64,000 nucleotides of DNA from positions 372,001-436,000 of the forward strand of contig WSYJ01000099.1 in assembly GCA_020186115.1 (NCBI GenBank), given 5' to 3'. A program made the position numbers and the translations under genes. Position 1 is the stretch's first letter. Each line of letters begins with the position of its first letter. Of this stretch, positions 49,377-59,671 are shown piece after piece. This DNA is from Histomonas meleagridis. Taxonomy: Eukaryota; Parabasalia; Tritrichomonadida; Dientamoebidae. The notes below the pieces were generated by a model, which saw nothing but the letters and a program-made list of their open reading frames with translations, was not told the origin of the DNA and made no database searches.

Positions 49377-50897
49377 TCATGGATAATATGGGGTAGTATC
49401 CCAGGTGTCCAACATTTCTACCAAGAATGCATCAATTTTGACTCTCCTTTCTCTGAATTGAGCTAATTCTTTCTCATTAATGAATCTAGGAACATTTGGT
49501 CTTTTTAGAGCATTTGGCCTTAACATCCATATCAAGTTGCTAAAAGGTAATTCTTCTAAACCAACTAATTGAACGATTTCCTGGAAAGATCCAACTATGT
49601 ATCCCAATGCATTTAAACTTACTGGATCCAAATTATTAGTTAAAATATCTAAAAATTCATGTATATTAGTTGCTTCAAATAATGATGGAATTAATTCATC
49701 TGGAATCAAAGGAATTTGCTCATTGATCCATCTTGAGAAAATGTAACACATTTCTCTCAAAGTAATTAATTGGAAATTTGTTTGTCCATATTCTAATTCA
49801 TTAATAAATTCTTTTGGTATTGTTATACGATCTCTTTCCTTAAAAATTTCACTTATTTGAGTGGGGGTTGAAAATTCGATTCTAATTATTAGCATCTGAA
49901 CTAATTCTTGAATTATTGTCGGAATTTTTGAATCAGATTTTTCACGTTGGAACCAAAGTTGTTCATATATACTTGAATAAAGGCTACAAATATTATTATT
50001 ATATTTATAAAGAATTGCTTTTGCGCTTTCTAAATTGGTCTTTTTAATTCCATGATAACATCGAACTGAGAATCTAATATAACATAATTGAGCAATGTTT
50101 GCAATCTTGTCGTTCACTGCATTCTCTTGTTTTAAGAAATATGATTTAATTATTGGCTCACTTTCTTTTGTTGAGGGGAATATCGTGGTCATAACAAGTA
50201 AAATTTCCCATGTTCTTAACTCTGATAAAGCGTTTTTATTTTCTTTGGTTTGTGAGATTAATTGGAAGTACACTTCATCACATAGTTTTAAGTTTTCAAA
50301 CAAAATTTCAACAATTTCATTTATAAGATCACCTTTACCATTACTTTGATAACTCTTAATCAAATGAGATACTTGGATTGCAAGCTTTGAAAGTTTTGGG
50401 TTATGGAGCTTTGTAAGACTTGTATGAGGTGACCTCTTTGTGTACTTTGCTCTTTCTATAGCTGGAACTTCTTTTTTCCTAAAGAATCCTTTTGTATCAC
50501 TATTAAAATTATTATTTGCATAACTATCATAATCATAATTATTATTATTTAGATATCTTTGGGGTTGTAGAAAAGATCTTTCTGAATTAGAACTCCTATA
50601 ACTAGGTCCAGCTTCAGGATTATTATTTCGCTTTAAACCAAAAGATTTGGTATTGAACATATAATTGCTTGTAGGAATTGATTGACTACGTTTAGAGTAT
50701 GGTTCTGATTTTTTAAATATGTTATCAATTTTACTTCTAAAATTACGGAAACTTGATTTAGATGAACCTTTAGGAATTCGATTTCTATTTCTTTGAAAAC
50801 GTGAAAAGAAGCCAGTTCCTTTAGATTCTTTATCCCAAATACAATGTATATTATATGAAAGTATCAAAGTAATGAAAAGAAGTGAGCTTTTCATCAT
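49377..50897 (-). CDS. MyTH4-RhoGAP-like protein with signal peptide, paralogue 2
   Basis: 506 residues, clearly related over its length to the protein at 22375. The N-terminus is a signal-like sequence ending Y-N-I-H-C. A basic, Ser/Asn-rich linker keeps F-N-T-K-S-F-G and F-L-Q-P-Q. MyTH4 (about 170-280: D-E-V-Y-F-Q-L, then T-W-E-I-L-L-V-M-T, then I-F-P-S-T-K-E) and RhoGAP-like (about 310-490: L-W-F-Q-R-E-K, then M-C-Y-I-F-S-R-W) regions follow. The arginine finger is again missing (I-S-E-I-F-K-E-R-D-R). The promoter is a TTTCACTTTTAATG initiator without an ACGTT box, as in paralogue 1. Confidence 0.65.
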   Translation of the reverse strand: MMKSSLLFITLILSYNIHCIWDKESKGTGFFSRFQRNRNRIPKGSSKSSFRNFRSKIDNIFKKSEPYSKRSQSIPTSNYMFNTKSFGLKRNNNPEAGPSYRSSNSERSFLQPQRYLNNNNYDYDSYANNNFNSDTKGFFRKKEVPAIERAKYTKRSPHTSLTKLHNPKLSKLAIQVSHLIKSYQSNGKGDLINEIVEILFENLKLCDEVYFQLISQTKENKNALSELRTWEILLVMTTIFPSTKESEPIIKSYFLKQENAVNDKIANIAQLCYIRFSVRCYHGIKKTNLESAKAILYKYNNNICSLYSSIYEQLWFQREKSDSKIPTIIQELVQMLIIRIEFSTPTQISEIFKERDRITIPKEFINELEYGQTNFQLITLREMCYIFSRWINEQIPLIPDELIPSLFEATNIHEFLDILTNNLDPVSLNALGYIVGSFQEIVQLVGLEELPFSNLIWMLRPNALKRPNVPRFINEKELAQFRERRVKIDAFLVEMLDTWDTTPYYP

Positions 50898-51109
50898 TAA
50901 AAGTGAAATGTTTTTCCGGAAATATTTGTATTTAAGAAAAGCTTTTAATATTGAACCAAAAAACTCTTTTACATCATTTTACACTTTCGTTTTATAACTG
51001 TTTGAATTCTCTATTTTTCATATAGTAAATTAAAACAACTGAATTACTTTACATTCTAAATAGAATATCAAAAAACTTTAAATGAAATTTTATTCTGTGA
51101 AAAAATGTA
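50898..51109. other. Divergent intergenic region
   Basis: Holds the initiator of the MyTH4-RhoGAP gene at its left side; no gene. Confidence 0.45.
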
Positions 51110-51115
51110 AACGTT
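51110..51115 (+). promoter_or_regulatory. AACGTT box
   Basis: About 27 bases before the ATG at 51142. Confidence 0.4.
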
Positions 51116-51141
51116 CGTTTTAAGGGTGTCCTGTTTCCCCA

Positions 51142-52308
51142 ATGTTTACTTTGCTTCTTTATTCATCAATTTCAACAAAATGGGACTTTAATTTTAAAGA
51201 ATTTCAAGAAAAGCTTAATGGATCATCTGACATGCCAATTTTTATTTTGCTCTCAACAGAATATTGCTCAAAATGTAAAGAATATATCGACATTTATCAA
51301 AAATATCAGAAGAGTTATGGTAACAGAGCAGACATTTATACAACTTTTGTAGATTGTCTTGCAAATGAAAGTGTATGTCAATATTTTAATGTTTCCCAAG
51401 TTCCTCAATTGCTTTTTATCATCGGGAAGGATCCAAGGTATTGGCCTAAAGTAGAAGGAAAAACTGAAGAAGAGTGGAACAAATTCTTTGATTTTTATCT
51501 TGGTTCAAATTTCCACAAAACACAATCATTTCCGAAGTTCAAGAAAGGTAGTAGCGACACCATATTTAAGATAGAAGTTAAAAACGACCAAGATCCAATA
51601 GTAAGGAAGCTGCGAAGGTTATCATCGCAATTCAAGAAATATAAAAGTAGATTTTATTACATGATCAATTCAAATGTCGAAAATTATCAAATGAATGCAG
51701 TTGTATCCGACAAGTGCTCCATTAAATTCGAAGGAAACGATGATAACCTTGAACAATTTATTACAATAAATTCATTCGGTCCTCTCCACAAATACGACTA
51801 CAATGAATATCACATGATTTCAGGCAATACTCCGTTGGCTGTTCTTGTAGTTGAAAAAGATCTTCTTCCTATTCAAAAAACAGCACTTCTTGAATTATCC
51901 AATAAATATTGTGGAAAAATGAAGTTTGGATGGGTTTCATACTCCGAAGCACCAGAAATTGTCAAAGATGACGCTCATGATAATACTGATTTACCAATGA
52001 TGATTTTCAATGGTAAATGTAAAACATTTACGAAGATACGCTCTATAGAGCTTGCTGACTCAGGCTTCTTCGAGAAGTCGTTGAATAATGAAATTTGCGA
52101 TCAAATATTTGATACCAAAAAAAACATTAAAATTTCAGAACGTTACATCAATAATTCAAACGACGATAAATTTGAAGAAGTCACAACAGAAATACTTCCA
52201 GAGGGAAAGACCGAAGGATGGAAAATCATATTAACTTTCGTTATGTCAGGATTTGCCTTAATTACAGTTCTAAATTTATTTGGTAAGAGTGGAAAACAAA
52301 TTTACTAA
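51142..52308 (+). CDS. Thioredoxin-like (PDI-family) ER membrane protein
   Basis: 388 residues. A very short hydrophobic N-terminus may be a signal. The thioredoxin domain (about 15-125) has the redox motif C42-S-K-C45 and the cis-Pro in S-Q-V-P-Q-L. A second, non-catalytic thioredoxin-like part runs about 145-320. A transmembrane helix near 360-381 is followed by a short basic tail (G-K-S-G-K-Q-I-Y). This is the layout of TMX/PDI-type membrane oxidoreductases. C-S-K-C is not the usual C-G-H-C, so its redox potential should differ. It may serve secretory folding, as may the J-protein at 20041. Confidence 0.72.
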   Translation: MFTLLLYSSISTKWDFNFKEFQEKLNGSSDMPIFILLSTEYCSKCKEYIDIYQKYQKSYGNRADIYTTFVDCLANESVCQYFNVSQVPQLLFIIGKDPRYWPKVEGKTEEEWNKFFDFYLGSNFHKTQSFPKFKKGSSDTIFKIEVKNDQDPIVRKLRRLSSQFKKYKSRFYYMINSNVENYQMNAVVSDKCSIKFEGNDDNLEQFITINSFGPLHKYDYNEYHMISGNTPLAVLVVEKDLLPIQKTALLELSNKYCGKMKFGWVSYSEAPEIVKDDAHDNTDLPMMIFNGKCKTFTKIRSIELADSGFFEKSLNNEICDQIFDTKKNIKISERYINNSNDDKFEEVTTEILPEGKTEGWKIILTFVMSGFALITVLNLFGKSGKQIY

Positions 52309-52865
52309 ATGTGATTAAAATTGTATATTTAGAATATTTGTGTAAACTTTGATTATAGAATTTTTATTGGATTTATTGTTTTTGGTTTTAAGACGATTCG
52401 TTAACAAATGTTTTAAATTTATTCTAGGTATATTCGAATATATTTAATAAAATATGTTAAATATATTTAATAAGCTTGCCATAAATTATAGTGATAATTC
52501 AGCAAAATATATAAAATAAAGAAGTTTGTATATTCGATTATTAACTTTTGAATTTTGATTATTGTAGATGAACTGCATATTAAAACAAAAGATTAACATT
52601 TAGGCATGCAGGTTATACTTATGTCAAGATCATTTCGCTAAATCTCATGAGATTTATTAATTATATGTTTTACTTTCTGTTCTACACTTGTAATGTGCAT
52701 AAACTTTGTGATAGTATTCAGTATATATTTCATTAATTCTTCTTTTTATTTCTAAAGTTTAACTTCGCAATAGATTTTCCGGTTGCACGCTCCGATTGAA
52801 AAAGTTTTCCGGCGACAACAAAAAACCAATCGACAATAAAACATCAAAAAAAGACAGCTTTTTGA
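52309..52865. other. Intergenic region
   Basis: AT-rich up to about 52760, then less so (GGTTGCACGCTCCG). No gene. TTTCCGGTTG and TTTCCGGCGA may be promoter elements. Confidence 0.4.
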
Positions 52866-55800
52866 ATGCGGTTTAGCGAAAATGGACATGATCGTAACTT
52901 CAAAATTCATAAACAGTGTTTACAATTTCACACACAAATTCCATACTCAATTCAAAAATTTAAACGTGCGAATATTGCGGCGTTCTGCATAATGGTCACC
53001 GCAATCCTCCTGTTTGCAATCGGGGTTCAATCTCTTGAAACTTGTCCGTTTTGTTTTCTTTTTGACGCTCTTAAAAGTAAGATTTCACAGACACAAAAAA
53101 ACAACTTTTCAACAAATAAAGGCTATGATCTTCGTACATTTATTAATTGTCTTACATATTTTCAAAGTGAAATCAAGATTGATTCTGGAGTTGTTATTGA
53201 AATATATAATTTATCCATATTTGACCTTGATCTAACTAAAATTTCAATTAGTGATATTTCAAACAGCACTTCAAAAATTCTACAACTCACCATTGCGTTT
53301 ACCAAACTTTCGTTTTCATGTGATGATCTTAAGATTCATGCCATCTGGACATTTGATACATATGTTGCTGCTACTCTTCATGATGTTGAAATTGGGATTC
53401 CTCTTGTTTTTAACGAAACTCAAGATGGGCTAATTCATAATGTGATCGTTGAAAAGCAAAACGTTACATCACAATTTGGAAATATGGAAGTTAATTCAAG
53501 TTTTCCACTTGCTGAAATCGCAATTGAACTTGCCGCTCCATATCTCATTAAAGAGTTAGCAAAGACCATTGCGCCACCTTTAACAAGTTTCTTTGAACAT
53601 ATCAATCACTATGCAAGTAATCACACAATCACGAAAACTTCTTATCAAAACCCATTTGTAGGGTTTAATGCTGATGACATCAAAGATCTTCGCCAATATT
53701 CAGTTATTGATGCGTTTCGATTTTTCCTAAATGTATTTTTCTCACCAGGCGAAGAAAAACTCGATGTCAATTGGATCATTAACAAACTTACTAACCAAAC
53801 AGGAGTAGTTAAACTCTCAGAATATCAAGAACCTCTTAATTATACATTGCCTATTCAAATATCAACAGATACGAATTTTGCCGAAATAAATATATCAATT
53901 ATGGATTTATCAGTTTCGGGCTTAAATTCTTTCCATGATTTTGATTTTCTTAATGCTGTTAATGGTTATTTATTTGATTCTTCATTTGGACTTAGTAACC
54001 TTAGCATTGATTTAAAGTTTGGGTTACAACTTAATATTCATGAAAATTCACATATTCATACAAAGAAAGCAGTTTTATTGATTGAAGATGATTTTTCTTT
54101 ATCGATTAATCAAAATTTATTTGATCTTCAATTACAATTAGTATCGCCTAAAGAAAGTGGAACTAATTATACTGATGCGCAATGTTTAAATGTTAAATGT
54201 ATTGAAGCAATGTTTTCACCAGAAGATACTAAATTCACAAACATTTATTTTAATACATCTATTGATCAATTTAATATTGTTCCAACTGAATATGATCCAC
54301 GAAATCAACTTGAATATCAATTATATGTTTCTATTCAAAATGTTCTTTTTTTTTTCGAGAGAAAGTTCCCTAAAGCATTTCCACTTTATTTGAATTCATT
54401 AGTTTATTATTATTTATTCCCTAACTTAAACACTGGTATTAAATCTATGCTTACAAATGCAAAATGTAATAATATTGAAACTAAATCAACATCAGCATTT
54501 AATCTGAAAGTATCAATGATTGGACTTGGAGTAGGATTAGGAGTGGTATTAATCATATATTTAATTAATTGTTTCGCTGTACCATATCGAAATCATTATA
54601 AATATATGAAATTAGCTTCACTTGTAACAACAGGTGAACTTAATATGGCATCGATATCAGGCGATGACTTAAATAACTTTGATAAAACTTCTGGATTTTT
54701 AGCAAACTTCTTTAGAAATGATGACCAAGGAAGTTTAATGATGAACAAGAAGTTAAATATATTCATACGATTATTAATGCCATTATTAATATTTATTAAT
54801 GCTGCAGTGTTTATATCAGCGAATAGTGGTATGGGACTTCAAATTGTTGTTGGCGTTTATCCGACAAGTGAACGATTACTTAAGATGCCTTCGTTATTTG
54901 ATTTCATGATTGTTGATTCCATCCAAAAGATATGGAATGGGAATGCGAAATTCTTAGCTGTTTTGATTACTATATTTTCCATTATTTGGCCATATGTTAA
55001 ATTGATTTTAATGTTAATTGTTTGGATGATGCCTGTTATTTATATTGGTAAAGTCCATCGAGAACGAATCTTAAAACTTTTGGATGCACTTGGTAAATGG
55101 TCTTTCTTTGATACATTTGTTATGGCAATTACGATTGTATCATTTGGTTTAATTCTTGAGTTCCCAATTCAAGATCCGAAATGTCCAGAACCTTTACGAG
55201 TTCGATTAATGACAACACCTGATTATGCTTTTTATGCGTTATCAATTGGTACTGTTTTCTCACTTGCGATTTCACATGTAATGCTTGGCTTTATTCGTTA
55301 TGTTGATGATTCTTTAGATGACACTACAGATAAATCGCGGAATTTCTTATTCACATCATGCAAAAATGTTATCTTTAGACATATAATAACATTTTTAATA
55401 GTTGCAACATTAGTTTTATATATAGTCGGTATTATCTTTGATGCGTTTTCTCTTCATTTCGTTGGTTTAACAGGTTATGTAATGGAATTATTAAACATTG
55501 CGCCAACAATTAGTTATTCAGCATTAAATATCGCATCGAAATTCACATCTACTTCAAGTGATCCAAACTCGTTCGGAATTCGTTTCGTACAAGTTCTTTA
55601 TTGTATCATTGTTCTTGTTATTCCTTTCTTACATATCATCGCTACGTTCATATTATGGGTAATACCTCTATCGAAGAAATTACAAATCTTCTTATTTAAG
55701 ACTTGCGAAGTTCTTTATTCGTGGGCTTCAATGGACGTATATGCAATCAGTATGGCCGGCGCTTTGGCTGAAGTCGCTTCGTTCTCAAGAACTTTGATTC

Positions 55801-56060
55801 CGTGCGGTAATTTGAATAATTTGATATCCGAATACTTCTATGACGTGCCATATGTGCCCGGGCATCAGACTTGCTTCGATGCTTACACAACATTTACAAA
55901 AGGAGCTTACATTCTGTTTGCAGGCGCGTTCACACAGAACTTCATCACAATAGCAGTGAACATCTACGCAAAGAAATTCCTTTATAAACAAGGAAATGAT
56001 GTAAACGCTATGGTAGATGATGAGCCACTTAAACCGGATGACGAACAAAGATATGATTGA
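52866..56060 (+). CDS. PqiA-type multispan membrane protein with large lipid-binding-like lumenal region
   Basis: 1064 residues. One transmembrane helix at about 36-56 is followed by E-T-C60-P-F-C63. A region of about 450 residues then follows with N-glycosylation sequons and alternating beta strands, resembling a TULIP (BPI/LBP-like) lipid-binding fold. A helix near 515-540 and a cytoplasmic loop lead to two homologous multi-helix modules. Each has an F-[IR]-[RH]-[LI] helix, a W-P-Y-V-K or I-P-F-L-H helix, and a closing G-K-W-S-F-F-D-T or Y-S-W-A-S-M-D-V segment. This double module with W-S/A-x-x-D is the hallmark of PqiA/YebS, partners of MCE lipid-transport proteins in bacteria. I infer a lipid transporter; the TULIP part is less certain than the PqiA part. 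Confidence 0.65.
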   Translation: MRFSENGHDRNFKIHKQCLQFHTQIPYSIQKFKRANIAAFCIMVTAILLFAIGVQSLETCPFCFLFDALKSKISQTQKNNFSTNKGYDLRTFINCLTYFQSEIKIDSGVVIEIYNLSIFDLDLTKISISDISNSTSKILQLTIAFTKLSFSCDDLKIHAIWTFDTYVAATLHDVEIGIPLVFNETQDGLIHNVIVEKQNVTSQFGNMEVNSSFPLAEIAIELAAPYLIKELAKTIAPPLTSFFEHINHYASNHTITKTSYQNPFVGFNADDIKDLRQYSVIDAFRFFLNVFFSPGEEKLDVNWIINKLTNQTGVVKLSEYQEPLNYTLPIQISTDTNFAEINISIMDLSVSGLNSFHDFDFLNAVNGYLFDSSFGLSNLSIDLKFGLQLNIHENSHIHTKKAVLLIEDDFSLSINQNLFDLQLQLVSPKESGTNYTDAQCLNVKCIEAMFSPEDTKFTNIYFNTSIDQFNIVPTEYDPRNQLEYQLYVSIQNVLFFFERKFPKAFPLYLNSLVYYYLFPNLNTGIKSMLTNAKCNNIETKSTSAFNLKVSMIGLGVGLGVVLIIYLINCFAVPYRNHYKYMKLASLVTTGELNMASISGDDLNNFDKTSGFLANFFRNDDQGSLMMNKKLNIFIRLLMPLLIFINAAVFISANSGMGLQIVVGVYPTSERLLKMPSLFDFMIVDSIQKIWNGNAKFLAVLITIFSIIWPYVKLILMLIVWMMPVIYIGKVHRERILKLLDALGKWSFFDTFVMAITIVSFGLILEFPIQDPKCPEPLRVRLMTTPDYAFYALSIGTVFSLAISHVMLGFIRYVDDSLDDTTDKSRNFLFTSCKNVIFRHIITFLIVATLVLYIVGIIFDAFSLHFVGLTGYVMELLNIAPTISYSALNIASKFTSTSSDPNSFGIRFVQVLYCIIVLVIPFLHIIATFILWVIPLSKKLQIFLFKTCEVLYSWASMDVYAISMAGALAEVASFSRTLIPCGNLNNLISEYFYDVPYVPGHQTCFDAYTTFTKGAYILFAGAFTQNFITIAVNIYAKKFLYKQGNDVNAMVDDEPLKPDDEQRYD

Positions 56061-56304
56061 GTTCGTCAAAACGAGAATTAAAAAATCTTTCAACTTTTCA
56101 TTTTTAATGTTTTGATGAGTTATGAAATTACTTAAAACATTAATTTTTTCGTGAGAGATTGTTACAAAATATTTGGAATATATCGTTCTGGAGTTCTTAG
56201 TTATATATAATCATTTGTATAAGTTGAAAAAAATATTGATTTGACATAAGGCAGAGAAGTTTATTCATATGTAAATTGGTACTAATATTTAGAAATTGGA
56301 GAAG
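56061..56304. other. Intergenic region
   Basis: AT-rich, no gene. Confidence 0.45.
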
Positions 56305-56341
56305 AACGTTTAATAATTTATACGTTAAATGAGGAAAATTC
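56305..56341 (+). promoter_or_regulatory. Promoter of CAMSAP-like gene
   Basis: AACGTT 56305-56310 and ACGTT 56322-56326, then TTCATGG overlapping the ATG at 56342. The TCA could be an initiator giving an almost leaderless mRNA. Confidence 0.45.
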
Positions 56342-59206
56342 ATGGGAGAAAAATCAAAAGAACTTGTGAATCATGCATTGTGGATCGGTACAATAGTAAA
56401 AAGAATTATTGATAATTCCATGGGAAAAACAAAACCATTGCTTTGTCTTTCATTTTTAAATTTAGATTTTAAGTTAAATAATAATTCATATAATTTTGAA
56501 AATGGCATGTCTATTGATGAATTAAAAACAGGTGTTCCATATGCAATAATCATAAGTACAATTGAAAAAACAAATATTCAAATCCAATCACCTGATCAAA
56601 TTTTTACAATTGTTTTAAAACAATTAAAAAACCATGGATATTCTCCTTCATCTCAATGCAATCCACAATTATTGCCCAATGGCGATATTATTTCTCACAT
56701 TGAATTATGTAAAATTATAGAGTGGATGGTTATTGATAAATCAATATCAATCCAACTGTTATCAGATGATTTGAATCGTCTTCCACGTTCATTTTATATT
56801 CTCAAGCAGCAACCTAATTTACTTGAAGATGCAATTTCACTATGGCTATCCAAGTTTCCTTGTTCACGAACACTTCCTCCAATTACAAATTTGGAGAAAG
56901 ATATTTTAGAAGGGCAACATGCTGCATTTGTTCTTTCTCGTGCGTATCCAAAGATTTTACCTAAAGACATGATTAATGTTGGAATTGAGTTAACAGATCG
57001 AATGATTTCACAAAATTGGGAAAGAATGATACCACTAATGAATGAATTATCATTCTTTATACCAAATAGAGAATACCCATTAACACAAAACTTAATTATT
57101 TTATTTGTTACAGATTTATTTTATGCAACAAGAAATAACGCAAAACAATTCATTAAACTTGAGCCACCACCGCCGATTGAAGTTAAAATAACATTCCCAA
57201 GCAAAGAAACTCAAAAACCTAAAGAAGATAACAAAGAACGAGTATCAACACCTACTGGAAATCAAAATTTAATAATGAATAAAAATGACGAAAAACAAAA
57301 CTTAAAAGTTCAACAAAATAATAAACCAAAAGTTATAACAAAAGATCAGAAAAAAATAGTTACGCCAAAGATTGGCAGTACTCAAAACAAGACAAAACAG
57401 AAAAATAACACAAATAGTAAAATAAAAAAAGAACAGATAAAAAATAGAAAAAATATCAAATCAATTCGAAATGGGAAATTGAAATCAAACTCATCCAAAA
57501 GTAGTTCATATTCATCATTAGATATTGTTAGTGAAGAAAATAACTTAAATAATGTGCAAATTAATGAAAATAATTCAAATAATGAGCAAATTAAAGAAAA
57601 TAATTCTGATTCAAATCAAACAAAAACACAACAGTCAATATTACTATCTGAAAGTACATACAAACAAATTGAAACTTCAATTCAAGATACCAAATCATTA
57701 ATGAAAGATGACGAGTTACAATCATCTGATAATAGCATAGAAGAAAGTTCAATTGTTACTCAGATTCCTTTATCTGATTCTCTCATTGAAAGTAATCAAG
57801 AAGAAAACAAAAATGCCCAAACAGAAATTAATAACAAAACAAATAATGAATTAAAACAAGAAAAGAAGTTTTCACAAACGACACGTCCACGTGTTTCACA
57901 TAATATAAATGAATCAAACGAATATACAAATAATAGTGGTGATAACTTATATGAAAGTTCATCTTCAGACATTGGATTTGATTCTGATAGTGAATTAGAC
58001 TTACAAATCAAATCAGAAATGGACAAATTAAGACAATCATATTCAATAACACAACAAAATAAACACAAAACGAATAAATCCGACTTACAAAAGAAATTCG
58101 AAAACGAAGCTTCTTTATTTAATATTGAAGCGCAAAGATTTATTCTTGAATCAAATCTTCAAACACTTCAAAATAGAAACAATGAGTTACAAAAAGAAAG
58201 AAATTCCGATAAATTAAAAGATTTAAACACAACAACAATTGGATTATGTTTTAAGAATAATGGTATTGATGTCGGGAACTTAAGTGAAGAAGATTTAATT
58301 ATTATTAACAAATCAATTTCCGAATTTTCTCAACTTAGTGATAATGAGCGTAATCTTGAACACTTATATAAAATTATTAGCTCATATTATAGCAGTAAAA
58401 TACCAATAGAACATATTGATGAGGTTTTCCAAAAAGTTCAGCTTTTACTCGAAAAAGTTGCAACTGATTCATCTTCAATTCCACATTTATTAATTTCAGT
58501 TGCAAATAACTTATTTAATCATAATGAAGAAACATCATCTTCAAGTGATGAATTATCTCATAAAGTTATAACAGAAAGAAGTTCTATCCAGTCACAAACG
58601 AATGATAATGATAAACGCTTTAAAGAAACTCAAACTAATATTAATATCGAATATAACAACGCAAATCCTTTGATGCAAATTACAAAACCGGTTTCACTTT
58701 TTAATAAACCACACAAAGAAATACCAAAAGAACTTATAGAGAAAAATGATCCCTCATTAAAATGTAATATATCGATTAATTTCGTTCCGTTTTATAGATT
58801 TTCAAGCTTTAAACGTGTGATGTCACCACAAAGAAACACAAGAGTGATATCTAATTTTCAAGTAATAACACAAATTCTTCGTTTTATAGCAATGCCTTCA
58901 CCTCAACAAGACTTAAAAAGAAAACAAATAATTAACTTTCTGTCAAAATATAAAGAAAGTCGAATTGTCATTCTCTTAAATTCAATGAACTTAAAAATGA
59001 AAGGTATATATTTGATGAATGAAGAAAGCACAGAAGTAACTCGTGTTTGGGGAATAGGTCCAACTAAAATAGTTGAAAAAGATATCGGAAAATTTTATAA
59101 ATTTATTACTGGAAGTAAGTTTTTTGAAGAAATTCCTACAAAACATCTTACACAAACAACAGACGCCATTAGCCTTAATAAAAAACTTGAACCACGAAGT
59201 TGGTAG
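56342..59206 (+). CDS. CAMSAP/Patronin-like microtubule minus-end protein (CKK domain)
   Basis: 954 residues. The N-terminal 1-280 is helical and resembles the CAMSAP calponin-homology region (weak). About 290-760 is a disordered Asn/Lys/Ser-rich linker with a short coiled coil near 600-630. The C-terminus (about 830-950) is a CKK domain: R-I-V-I-L-L-N-S-M, then G-I-Y-L-M-N-E-E-S-T-E-V, then W-G-I-G-P-T-K-I, F-Y-K-F-I-T-G-S-K-F, I-P-T-K-H-L-T-Q-T-T-D-A-I-S-L. CKK binds the minus-end region of the microtubule lattice. Trichomonads have a microtubular axostyle and pelta, plausible sites of action. Confidence 0.82.
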   Translation: MGEKSKELVNHALWIGTIVKRIIDNSMGKTKPLLCLSFLNLDFKLNNNSYNFENGMSIDELKTGVPYAIIISTIEKTNIQIQSPDQIFTIVLKQLKNHGYSPSSQCNPQLLPNGDIISHIELCKIIEWMVIDKSISIQLLSDDLNRLPRSFYILKQQPNLLEDAISLWLSKFPCSRTLPPITNLEKDILEGQHAAFVLSRAYPKILPKDMINVGIELTDRMISQNWERMIPLMNELSFFIPNREYPLTQNLIILFVTDLFYATRNNAKQFIKLEPPPPIEVKITFPSKETQKPKEDNKERVSTPTGNQNLIMNKNDEKQNLKVQQNNKPKVITKDQKKIVTPKIGSTQNKTKQKNNTNSKIKKEQIKNRKNIKSIRNGKLKSNSSKSSSYSSLDIVSEENNLNNVQINENNSNNEQIKENNSDSNQTKTQQSILLSESTYKQIETSIQDTKSLMKDDELQSSDNSIEESSIVTQIPLSDSLIESNQEENKNAQTEINNKTNNELKQEKKFSQTTRPRVSHNINESNEYTNNSGDNLYESSSSDIGFDSDSELDLQIKSEMDKLRQSYSITQQNKHKTNKSDLQKKFENEASLFNIEAQRFILESNLQTLQNRNNELQKERNSDKLKDLNTTTIGLCFKNNGIDVGNLSEEDLIIINKSISEFSQLSDNERNLEHLYKIISSYYSSKIPIEHIDEVFQKVQLLLEKVATDSSSIPHLLISVANNLFNHNEETSSSSDELSHKVITERSSIQSQTNDNDKRFKETQTNINIEYNNANPLMQITKPVSLFNKPHKEIPKELIEKNDPSLKCNISINFVPFYRFSSFKRVMSPQRNTRVISNFQVITQILRFIAMPSPQQDLKRKQIINFLSKYKESRIVILLNSMNLKMKGIYLMNEESTEVTRVWGIGPTKIVEKDIGKFYKFITGSKFFEEIPTKHLTQTTDAISLNKKLEPRSW

Positions 59207-59641
59207 AATGTATGAATAAAATTTGTATAAAATTATTGTAATATTTAAATCTTCGATCAAAAAATATTTATCAAAAAAGAGATAAATCATAATTTTGATT
59301 CAGATTTAATGGGTTTTAAAGGTAAACTGAATACGAACATTTTTTTGACATTAAATTCAGAAATTTACATGACTTTTTGACAAAGTCTGTTTGTGTTTAA
59401 TTCACCAGCAAAAGTGAACCGATGTTTGATTGATTTACGATAGACATATTGAATTTTCAATTTGACACCAGCGTGATTCATTTAACACAAATGTAAATAT
59501 CTTTTTATTAATGAAACATAAAAGCGAATCATATCAATGATTTTCTAGGATTAGGATTCTTAATCATAAATGTCCATAAAAAATTTATGTTAAACACATA
59601 CAAGAAAAGTTTTTAGTGAAGGAAAAAAATCTTTGAAAAGT
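59207..59641. other. Intergenic region
   Basis: AT-rich; GTGACGGTTAA at about 59640-59650 is a promoter box of the next gene. No gene seen. Confidence 0.5.
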
Positions 59642-59671
59642 GACGGTTAATTGAGGCACTTCAACGAGGAA

